The position numbers and the translations under genes are program-made. This document shows positions 43,447 to 50,219 of a DNA stretch of 50,219 nt, piece after piece. Within the stretch, counting starts at the first letter, position 1. Each line of letters starts with the position of its first letter. This DNA is from Sulfurovum sp. FS08-3 (GTDB lineage: Bacteria > Campylobacterota > Campylobacteria > Campylobacterales > Sulfurovaceae). The stretch is from the NCBI GenBank assembly GCA_000830175.1, contig JQIS01000003.1, forward strand, positions 1-50,219. The letters run 5' to 3'. The notes below the pieces were generated by a model. That model was not told the DNA's origin. It searched no databases and was given only the letters and a program-made list of their open reading frames with translations.

Positions 43447-45264
43447 TTACTCCATTGTTGCTAGTAATTGACCATCAGTTACAGCATCATTGACATTGAC
43501 ATTGATTGATTTAAGTTTACCTGGTACTTCAGCTACAATATCAATCTCCATTTTCATCGATTCCAAAATCATAATCTTATCACCCACTTTGAGGCTATCG
43601 CCTGGATTGGCAACGATTTTCCATACATTTCCTGGTGTTTGAGAGTGAATCTCAATAGAACCTGTCGCTACGTTATGTGCAACAGGAGTAACCACTGGAG
43701 CTATTGGGGCTACTGGAGTTGTGGTGGGTGTTGTTGCTTTGACTTCAATTGAACCCTCGCCTTCTGCTACTTGAACACTGTATTGTTTACCATCTACTAC
43801 TACTGTATAATTTCCTGCCATTTTTGTCTCTCCATTAGAACTATTTTCACTGTTTTCACTGTTTTTTCTGACCATCAAAGGACCTTCGCCCTTCAAAAAC
43901 GCTATACCTTTTTTATCGCACGATGCAGCGATAAAGATATTCTCCTCACTTGTCTCAATGCCCTCATCTTGCAACATTTTTGTCCAATAGGCAATGGATT
44001 TTGTCTCGTCTCTATCGGCTATATCCAAAGGATTTTCGGTTGTAGGCTCCAAATTGAGTTTCTCAGCGGCAAGTTTGATAATCTCATGATCTGCCTCTAC
44101 GGGAGTTTTGCCAAAGTAGCCCAGTACCATTTTGCCATACCCTGGAGCAATTTGTTTCCATGGACCAAACATCACGTTGGCGTAAGCTTGTTGCCAATAA
44201 AATTGACTCACAGGAGTCACGGATGTACCGTATCCACCTCGCTCAACGACCTCTTTCATGGCACGAATTACTTCATCGAATTTATCAAGATTTCCTGCAT
44301 CACGCATCATTTGAGTATTGGCGGTCAAAGCACCTCCTGGCATAGGTGAGAAGGGAATAATAGGCGAAACTTGTGTTGCTTCGGGTGGTACCATATAATC
44401 TTTGAGACAACTTTTGAGTACATCTTCGTATTTTAGGATTTTATCAAGTTGCAAATCACCCAAATTGTAATCGGTGCCTTTGGTAGCGTGCAACATTGTC
44501 AAAATATCGGGTTGGCTTGTACCACCGCTTACAGGAGAGGCTGCCATATCAATACCGTTTGCACCCGCATCCAAAGCTGCTAGATAGGCTGCGACACTCA
44601 CACCCGCTGTTTCGTGCGTGTGGAGTCTTAAGTGGACTTCATCACCTAAAAGTTTACGTGCCATAGAGATGGTTTCATAGACTTTGTGAGGACTTGAAGT
44701 TCCTGAAGCATCTTTGAAACAGACGCTATCAAATACAATACCGCTATCTAAAATCCCTCGAAGTGTCTTTTCATAAAAAGCTACATCGTGAGCCCCTTTG
44801 CATCCTGGAGGCAAATCCATCATCGTTACGACTACTTCATGGTTCATGCCGTATTTTTTGATACACTCCGAAGAGTACATTAGGTTTTGTACGTCGTTGA
44901 GGGCATCAAAATTGCGCACGGTTGTTGTGCCGTGTTTTGCAAACATCTTGGCAAAAAGATCAATCATCTCTGTGCTACCCGTATCAAGCATGACGGTATT
45001 GATACCACGAGAGAGTACTTGAAGATTGACTTCAGGCCCTACAATCTGACGAAAGCGATCCATCATCTCAAAAGCATTCTCTCGAAGATAGAAAAATAGA
45101 GATTGAAATCTTGCACCACCACCAAATTCAAAGTGGTTTATTCCTGCTTTTTTGGCGGCTTCAACTGCGGGAAAGAAATCCTCCATAAGCACTCTACCTC
45201 CAAAAACCGATTGAAAACCGTCTCTAAAGGTTGTATCCATTACGTCAATATACTTTTTTGCCAT
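43447..45264 (-). CDS. oadA: Oxaloacetate decarboxylase alpha subunit (carboxyltransferase plus biotin carrier)
   Basis: A 605-residue protein. The carboxyltransferase TIM barrel (about 1-300) has [10 protein letters not shown] (family norm DTTLRD) and metal-site LHTHETAG, then the PYC/OadA helical domain to about 465. A low-complexity linker (NSENSENSS, then Pro/Thr-rich) leads to a C-terminal biotinyl domain with ESMKMEI (Lys571 biotinylated; usually AMKM). It transfers CO2 from oxaloacetate (or, as pyruvate carboxylase subunit B, to pyruvate). Ser replacing Ala at the biotin site and Phe in DTTF are the unusual points. It lies between oadG and oadB in one leftward operon. Confidence 0.9.
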   Translation of the reverse strand: MAKKYIDVMDTTFRDGFQSVFGGRVLMEDFFPAVEAAKKAGINHFEFGGGARFQSLFFYLRENAFEMMDRFRQIVGPEVNLQVLSRGINTVMLDTGSTEMIDLFAKMFAKHGTTTVRNFDALNDVQNLMYSSECIKKYGMNHEVVVTMMDLPPGCKGAHDVAFYEKTLRGILDSGIVFDSVCFKDASGTSSPHKVYETISMARKLLGDEVHLRLHTHETAGVSVAAYLAALDAGANGIDMAASPVSGGTSQPDILTMLHATKGTDYNLGDLQLDKILKYEDVLKSCLKDYMVPPEATQVSPIIPFSPMPGGALTANTQMMRDAGNLDKFDEVIRAMKEVVERGGYGTSVTPVSQFYWQQAYANVMFGPWKQIAPGYGKMVLGYFGKTPVEADHEIIKLAAEKLNLEPTTENPLDIADRDETKSIAYWTKMLQDEGIETSEENIFIAASCDKKGIAFLKGEGPLMVRKNSENSENSSNGETKMAGNYTVVVDGKQYSVQVAEGEGSIEVKATTPTTTPVAPIAPVVTPVAHNVATGSIEIHSQTPGNVWKIVANPGDSLKVGDKIMILESMKMEIDIVAEVPGKLKSINVNVNDAVTDGQLLATME

Positions 45265-45268
45265 CTAA

Positions 45269-45514
45269 TTAACCTTGGTTGTTTTGATTTTTTCTAAACT
45301 CTGCTACGGCAGCGATAATGGCTGCAACGCGTTTGGACTCTTCATCCTGTGAAATGTTGGGAGTCGGTGCTGTGGGTGCTTTTTGAGGAAAATATTTATT
45401 GATGAGCTTGGCTTGTAATTTCATGATTTCTACTAAAACCATTAGAAAAATCAATACAATTAGCATACCAAGTATCATAAATTTTATACTCTCTGCGACT
45501 AAATTTACTTCCAT
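45269..45514 (-). CDS. oadG: Oxaloacetate decarboxylase gamma subunit
   Basis: An 81-residue protein with one N-terminal membrane helix (FMILGMLIVLIFLMVLVEIM), a Pro-rich linker (QKAPTAPTPN) and a C-terminal helical part (VAAIIAAVAEFRKNQ). It is typical OadG, which anchors the alpha subunit and helps assembly. It is first in the operon, 4 bases before oadA. Confidence 0.85.
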   Translation of the reverse strand: MEVNLVAESIKFMILGMLIVLIFLMVLVEIMKLQAKLINKYFPQKAPTAPTPNISQDEESKRVAAIIAAVAEFRKNQNNQG

Positions 45515-45589
45515 TGTAACAACCTCTTGTTATTCTTTTGTAATAAAATTTTACATAGACTTTGCTTGAAGCAACATAAAATATTGCAT

Positions 45590-46975
45590 TTATGTTCTTT
45601 TTTTTCGTCCGTTGGGCTTTTTGGTCTCTTTTTTCTCTATTTCAAACTGATTGAGCATATTTTCGACACTGGAGTAGTCGTATCCAATGTTTGTCTCTCC
45701 CTTTTGCGTTTCGTGTTCTATGACGATGGACAAAGCTCTTTTGAGGAGTTCATTGGGATTGCAATCTCGCATATACTCTAGCAAGGTATCGACGTTGTCA
45801 TGAAGGGCAAAGTTGCGTACCTTTTGGCTAATATCTTGATAGTGCGTATCGTTAAGCAATCCATTGCCCTCAATGACGGAAAACTTCATATTGGCCCCTA
45901 CCTCTTTTTTGATACGTTTGAGTTCATTGAACTCTTCGGTAGTCACGAGAGTAATGGCTTGACCGCTCTTTCCTGCTCTGCCTGTTCTTCCGATTCGATG
46001 CACATAGCTTTGGGGGTCAAAAGGGATATGGTAGTTGAAAACGTGCGTTATGTCTTTGATATCGATACCACGTGCTACAATATCGGTAGCAATCATGATT
46101 TTGACTTTGGAGCGACGATAGTCACGCACAATCTGCTCTCTTTGAATCTGCTCGACATCACCGTGTAGGGCTACCACGCCAAATCCCAAAGCACTAAGGT
46201 ATTCACCGAGCCTATCAACTTCACGCTTCATACGGCAAAAGATAAGGCATTTGTCGTAGTTTTCGCTCTCCAATAGATTGACAATTGCATCGTCTCGCTG
46301 GTTTTCATTGATGACGTAGTAGCGTTGTTCAATGTCGTTGTTGGTCGTCTCATCCTCGTCGCTAATGACTGAAATATACTCAGGATGATACAACAGCATA
46401 CTGGCCAAATCTTTGATTTCATCGGGCATAGTAGCCGAAAAGAGGAGAGTTTGGCGATTTTGAGGGATGTAGTTAAAAATCTCCTTAATATCATCCAAAA
46501 ATCCCATATCGAGCATCTTATCGGCTTCATCAAGCACTACTATCTCGGGATTAAAGGTATCAATTTTGCCTTTTTGGTAGAGATCTTTGAGTCTGCCTGG
46601 TGTGGAGACCACGATGGGTACTCCCTTGTGAATAAGGGCAATTTGTCTGCCATAACCCACACCTCCATAAACGGCCAATGTCTTAATACCCGCAAAACGT
46701 CCCAAATGGTAGAGTTCATCGCTAATTTGTGTGGTTAGCTCTCGTGTAGGAGCCAATATTAAAGCTCTTTCAATCTCGCCCTTTGCGATTTTGTCGAGAA
46801 TAGGCAAGCCAAATGCTGCGGTTTTGCCTGTACCCGTATGGGCTTGTCCCACCATATCTTGGTTTTGTTCAATAATGGGTATCGACATGGCTTGAATTGG
46901 GCTAGGTTCTCTAAACCCAGCGACTTTGATACCTTTTTCGATATCACTGTGAAAATCAAACGCATTAAATGTCAT
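45590..46975 (-). CDS. DEAD-box RNA helicase
   Basis: A 461-residue ATP-dependent RNA helicase. Order of motifs: Q motif (FREPSPIQAMSIPII), GQAHTGTGKTAAFG (I), APTRELT (Ia), VLDEADKMLDMGF (II), FSATMP (III), IMIATDIVARGIDI (V) and HRIGRTGRAG (VI). A 90-residue C-terminal part ends in a basic tail (KKETKKPNGRKKRT). Related to RhlE/CshA/DeaD; such helicases aid ribosome assembly and RNA decay. It is transcribed leftward, 76 bases before oadG, probably from its own promoter. Confidence 0.9.
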   Translation of the reverse strand: MTFNAFDFHSDIEKGIKVAGFREPSPIQAMSIPIIEQNQDMVGQAHTGTGKTAAFGLPILDKIAKGEIERALILAPTRELTTQISDELYHLGRFAGIKTLAVYGGVGYGRQIALIHKGVPIVVSTPGRLKDLYQKGKIDTFNPEIVVLDEADKMLDMGFLDDIKEIFNYIPQNRQTLLFSATMPDEIKDLASMLLYHPEYISVISDEDETTNNDIEQRYYVINENQRDDAIVNLLESENYDKCLIFCRMKREVDRLGEYLSALGFGVVALHGDVEQIQREQIVRDYRRSKVKIMIATDIVARGIDIKDITHVFNYHIPFDPQSYVHRIGRTGRAGKSGQAITLVTTEEFNELKRIKKEVGANMKFSVIEGNGLLNDTHYQDISQKVRNFALHDNVDTLLEYMRDCNPNELLKRALSIVIEHETQKGETNIGYDYSSVENMLNQFEIEKKETKKPNGRKKRT

Positions 46976-47211
46976 ATAGTACCTTCTGTGAAAAAAGCTT
47001 TAGATAACGCCTATCTAAACCTTAATCTTTAGTATATCCAAAAGCCTTTGGATTTGAGCTTAGAAGCACTCTATTGAGTTTAAAATGAAAGAGATTGTTG
47101 TATCATGAGAGTTGCTTTTTGCTTTATTTTTTCAAAAAGTTTTAATGAGGCTTTGCAAAAGCCAAAGCAATCCAAAAGGCGATTTTTAGAAGTTCTCTTA
47201 AAACAAAAAAG

Positions 47212-47217
47212 CTATAA
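47212..47217 (+). promoter_or_regulatory. -10 element before hypF
   Basis: TATAAT, 27 bases before the GTG start. It is in the 269-base gap between divergent genes. AT-rich DNA precedes it and no clear -35 is seen. Confidence 0.4.
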
Positions 47218-47244
47218 TGGCTTGATAGATTAAGGAGAGTATCA

Positions 47245-49482
47245 GTGGAGAGTTATCAAATAGATATTCAAGGCACGGTTCAAGGGGTGGGGTTTCGTCC
47301 TTTTGTCTATGCATTGGCGATGCGTTTTGGCGTTTATGGAGAGGTTTGGAATGACTCTAGGGGGGTAAGCATTAGGCTTAATGCCACGATGGAGCTATTG
47401 AAAGATTTTATAGCTCAAATAGAGTCTCAAAAGCCTCCACTAGCTTCTATTGATGCTATTAATTTTTATACTATCGAGCCTCAAAACTATGCGAAGTTTT
47501 CTATTATCCAAAGCCAAATGCAAAACGATACCTTTGCCCTTATGCCCCCTGATGTTTCGATTTGCGATGCGTGTGAAGCGGAGCTTTTTGAGCCTTCCAA
47601 TCGTCGCTATGGCTATCCTTTTATTACCTGTACTCATTGCGGTGTACGCTACACGATTATCCAACAACTCCCCTACGATAGAGCCAATACCTCCATGGGG
47701 GCTTTTGCAATGTGTGCAAAGTGCCACGAGGAGTACACCAATCCTCTCAATCGTCGCTACCATGCCCAACCTATTGGGTGCTTTGATTGCGGGCCAACGT
47801 TGAAATTAAGAGACAAAAGTGAAACCTTAAGCCTTAGTCAAAGCCAAATTATTGATAGAGTAGTGCAAATGATTCAAGAGGGAAAAATTGTAGCCATTAA
47901 GGGAGTAGGGGGGTATCATTTGGTTTGCGATGCCTCCAATGATGAAGCGGTACAAACCCTGCGTAAACGTAAAAATCGCCCCCACAAACCTTTTGCTATT
48001 ATGGTCAAAGATAGCGATATGGCAAAACAACTTGCACCTATTTCATCCAAAGAAGAAGAACTGCTTTTATCTAAAGAATGCCCTATTGTGTTGCTTAACA
48101 AACGTAACACTCAGCACTTAGCACTTAGCACTCTCATTGCTCCCGATGTCGATACGATAGGGATATTTCTCCCCTATACCCCTTTGCATCTGCTTTTGCT
48201 CAAAGCCCTCAATCGTCCCATCGTAGCCACCAGTGCCAATGTGAGCGATGAGCCACTCGCACGCACCCTTGAAGAGATAATGAGACTTGTTCATGTGTGG
48301 GATTACTGCCTCGACCACGATAGAGAGATTGTGAATGGTTGCGATGATAGTGTGGTCACTGTTGTTGAAGATAGCGTTTTGTTTGTGCGTCGTGCTAGAG
48401 GCTATGCACCCCAAGCGATTACGTTGCCCTTTAGGCTTAGTCAAAAGGTTTTGGCATTGGGAGCTAATCAAAAATCAACCATTGCCATCGCCTTTGGAAA
48501 CAAAGCAATCCTTTCGCCTCATATAGGGGATTTGCATACGATTGATTCTATCGCCTACTACCGCCAACACATCGATCATTTACGCCAAATCTATAATTTT
48601 CAAGAGGATATAGTCGTACACGACAAACACCTCCACTACGAATCAACCAAGTACGCCAATCAATTAAAAATGAAAAATGAAAAATTAAAAGTGCTGGAGG
48701 TGCAACACCATGTCGCCCATATTCAAGCGGTGCGTTTGGAACACGGCATAAGAGGCAAAGTGTTGGGTATTGCCTTTGATGGTACGGGATACGGGGATGA
48801 TGGCAATATGTGGGGAGGGGAGTTTATCGTTTGTGATGATAATAGTTATGAAAGGGTCGCTCATTTGGACTATTTTAAGCTCTTAGGAGGCGAAAAGGCG
48901 ATCAAAGAACCACGTAGGGTAGCCCTTTCACTGCTCTTTGAGTGCTATGGGGCAAAGGTGCTTGATATGGATAATCCAACCACTCGTGCCTTTTTCCCCC
49001 AAGAACTACGACTCTACTACCGTATGTGGTACAAGGGTTTAAATGCTCCACTTACCTCCTCTATCGGTCGTCTCTTTGATGGAGTAGCCTCTCTAAGCGG
49101 TATCGTTCAAACCCTTAGTTATGAGGGGCAAAGCGGAGCGATGATGGAGTGCTATTATGACCCCGCTATTCAATCGTGCTATTTGTGGAATCTTAATGAT
49201 GGGAAAATCGATATCAAGCCAATGATAAAGATGATGCTCACCCAATCCGATGCTAGGGTGATGATTTCAAAATTTTTTAATACACTGGTGAATATTGTGG
49301 AACAAATTGCTATGTGCTATCCCTACCCTGTCGTTTTGGGGGGTGGAGTCTTTCACAATAGGGTTTTGGTAGGGTTGCTTTTGCACAAAATGGGCAAGAG
49401 AGTCTCTCTTCCCCAAAAACTACCCCCCAACGACGGAGCTATTGCACTAGGACAAATCATGCAAGGATATAGGGCAATTTAA
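47245..49482 (+). CDS. hypF: Carbamoyltransferase HypF, [NiFe]-hydrogenase maturation
   Basis: A 745-residue protein. An N-terminal acylphosphatase domain (TVQGVGFRPFVYAL) precedes four CxxC pairs (C107/110, 129/132, 157/160, 179/182) forming two zinc fingers. A YrdC-like domain follows (GVGGYHLVCDA; RPHKPFAIMV), then a Kae1-like domain with VQHHVAHIQAV and FDGTGYGDDGNMWGGEF. HypF converts carbamoyl phosphate to a thiocarboxamide on HypE, the source of the cyanide ligands of [NiFe] hydrogenases. The start is GTG after AAGGAGAG. No other hyp or hydrogenase gene is in the window. Residues 473-482 derive from an unusual A-rich stretch (see findings). Confidence 0.93.
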   Translation: MESYQIDIQGTVQGVGFRPFVYALAMRFGVYGEVWNDSRGVSIRLNATMELLKDFIAQIESQKPPLASIDAINFYTIEPQNYAKFSIIQSQMQNDTFALMPPDVSICDACEAELFEPSNRRYGYPFITCTHCGVRYTIIQQLPYDRANTSMGAFAMCAKCHEEYTNPLNRRYHAQPIGCFDCGPTLKLRDKSETLSLSQSQIIDRVVQMIQEGKIVAIKGVGGYHLVCDASNDEAVQTLRKRKNRPHKPFAIMVKDSDMAKQLAPISSKEEELLLSKECPIVLLNKRNTQHLALSTLIAPDVDTIGIFLPYTPLHLLLLKALNRPIVATSANVSDEPLARTLEEIMRLVHVWDYCLDHDREIVNGCDDSVVTVVEDSVLFVRRARGYAPQAITLPFRLSQKVLALGANQKSTIAIAFGNKAILSPHIGDLHTIDSIAYYRQHIDHLRQIYNFQEDIVVHDKHLHYESTKYANQLKMKNEKLKVLEVQHHVAHIQAVRLEHGIRGKVLGIAFDGTGYGDDGNMWGGEFIVCDDNSYERVAHLDYFKLLGGEKAIKEPRRVALSLLFECYGAKVLDMDNPTTRAFFPQELRLYYRMWYKGLNAPLTSSIGRLFDGVASLSGIVQTLSYEGQSGAMMECYYDPAIQSCYLWNLNDGKIDIKPMIKMMLTQSDARVMISKFFNTLVNIVEQIAMCYPYPVVLGGGVFHNRVLVGLLLHKMGKRVSLPQKLPPNDGAIALGQIMQGYRAI

Positions 49483-49491
49483 AAGGCTTTC

Positions 49492-49559
49492 AAAACTCAC
49501 TAGAAACGATGGCTTTAGCCTCATCTAAGGGCGGCAACCAAAGCACCGCTTCCAAGTTT
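49492..49559 (-). repeat. Imperfect ~68-bp repeat with a REP unit, copy 2
   Basis: Second copy of the 42312-42378 element, 10 bases after the hypF stop. On the minus strand GGAA precedes an imperfect hairpin (GCGGTGC, loop TTTG, then GCCGC). A second small hairpin with a TTTA loop lies at the other end (gatggcTTTAgcc...catc). Confidence 0.65.
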
Positions 49560-49591
49560 ACGCAAAATTTGAACAAAAAGGAGATACAACA

Positions 49592-50152
49592 ATGAAACGA
49601 AGTTTTACAATAGCCCTAGCGGTAATGGTTTGGGGAGTGGTGGTTTGGGGCAATAGTGTCGATAAGCTAGTCGAGGGGGCTAAGTGGCAAGTGGGTAAGA
49701 CGCTTACTTATAATCCCGAGTATGTCAAACTCTCCTATCCTATGGGCGACATCAATGTAACCAAAGGGGTTTGTACCGATGTGGTAGTTCGAGCCATGCG
49801 AAAGCTTAATATTGATTTGCAACGTGAGATATACCTTGACAAAAAAGCCAACCCCAAACGCTACCGTGGACTATACTCTACCAATCGATTGGACCCCAAT
49901 ATCGACCACCGACGAGTCAAAAACATTCAAGCCTATTTTGCTGCCAAAGGTTATCGTGTCAAAGATGGCTTTAGGGCGGGAGATATTGTGGTATGGAAGC
50001 TTCCTTTTAATGCACTTGACCATATTGGTATCTGTTCACATCGTACCAACGCCCAAGGAGAGCCGTTTGTAATCCACAATATCGGAATGGGAGCAAGGGA
50101 AGAGGATGTTTTGAGAGAGTATAAGATAGTGGATCACTTTAGGCTTCAATGA
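49592..50152 (+). CDS. DUF1287-family exported protein
   Basis: A 186-residue protein with a signal peptide (MKRSFTIALAVMVWGVVVWGNS) and the DUF1287 signature set: YPMGDINVTKGVCTDVVVRA (with a conserved Cys), NIDHRRVKNIQAYFAAKGY and FRAGDIVVWKL, followed by DHIGICSH and VIHNIG. The Cys and two His suggest an NlpC/P60-like papain-fold hydrolase of the cell envelope, though the family is uncharacterised. AAAGGAG lies eight bases before the ATG. It is bracketed by an inverted REP repeat on its left and the 60-bp REP repeat on its right, which begins two bases after its stop. Confidence 0.8.
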   Translation: MKRSFTIALAVMVWGVVVWGNSVDKLVEGAKWQVGKTLTYNPEYVKLSYPMGDINVTKGVCTDVVVRAMRKLNIDLQREIYLDKKANPKRYRGLYSTNRLDPNIDHRRVKNIQAYFAAKGYRVKDGFRAGDIVVWKLPFNALDHIGICSHRTNAQGEPFVIHNIGMGAREEDVLREYKIVDHFRLQ

Positions 50153-50153
50153 G

Positions 50154-50213
50154 GTGAAATAACATGGGAAAACTTCGGAAGCGGGACTTTAGTCCCGCCA
50201 AAAAAGTCTAAAA
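50154..50213 (+). repeat. 60-bp perfect repeat with REP hairpin, copy 2
   Basis: Identical to 42452-42511. TCGGAA (50175-50180) precedes stem GCGGGAC, loop TTTA and stem GTCCCGC (50192-50198). The window ends six bases after the repeat. Confidence 0.85.
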
Positions 50214-50219
50214 ATGACA

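Overview
The window looks like a piece of chromosome from a Campylobacterota (epsilonproteobacterial) sulfur or hydrogen oxidiser, most like a Sulfurovum relative. The grounds are an AT-rich genome with mixed gene orientation, the ribosomal/RNA-polymerase block with this group's protein types, a CcoG plus sulfide:quinone-oxidoreductase-like operon, oxygen-independent HemN, a Na+-pump decarboxylase operon and HypF (a [NiFe]-hydrogenase maturase). rpoB and rpoC are separate genes overlapping by 8 bases, which argues against Helicobacter or Wolinella, where they are fused. The genus is inference; the phylum is fairly safe.

Layout. 1-2100 is the edge of an accessory or defence island: the C-terminal part of a McrC-like nuclease cut by the window, a RhuM-family protein and a ribbon-helix-helix/RelE-type toxin-antitoxin pair. 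2100-6000 holds a HI0933-type flavoprotein, an L,D-transpeptidase and a diguanylate-cyclase-like sensor with a degenerate GGDEF motif. 6246-9098 is a leftward operon: ccoG, a 67-residue membrane protein and an SQR-like flavoprotein. 9283-20985 is a mosaic of small operons: glutaminase, MscS channel, thiamine-binding protein, a PIN toxin-antitoxin pair, a hemerythrin protein, thiol peroxidase, a second L,D-transpeptidase, the MEMO and AMMECR1 pair, rpe, trpF, a DnaQ-like exonuclease and a DNA polymerase III delta subunit.

21026-35221 is the conserved translation/transcription block, in the order also known from E. coli: tRNA-Thr, Tyr, Gly, Thr, tuf, rpmG, tRNA-Trp, secE, nusG, rplK, rplA, rplJ, rplL, rpoB, rpoC. 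It starts with a perfect-consensus promoter and has an L10-leader-like structure before rplJ and folded RNA before rpoB. About 4 kb (a flippase-like membrane protein, argF, hemN) separates rpoC from rpsL-rpsG-fusA.

42506-45514 is a leftward oadG-oadA-oadB operon whose oadB lacks its C-terminal third. Next come a DEAD-box helicase, hypF and a DUF1287 protein that runs to the end of the window.

The most unusual signal is a family of REP/BIME-like palindromes (a GTAG or GGAA/GGAG-type flank, a 7-bp stem and a TTTA-type loop) in four intergenic places. One lies in a perfect 60-bp repeat (42452-42511 and 50154-50213). Its first copy begins exactly where oadB loses its homology and supplies the premature stop codon. 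The second copy lies at the end of the window, just after the DUF1287 gene. No CRISPR array, rRNA gene, complete insertion sequence or prophage was seen.
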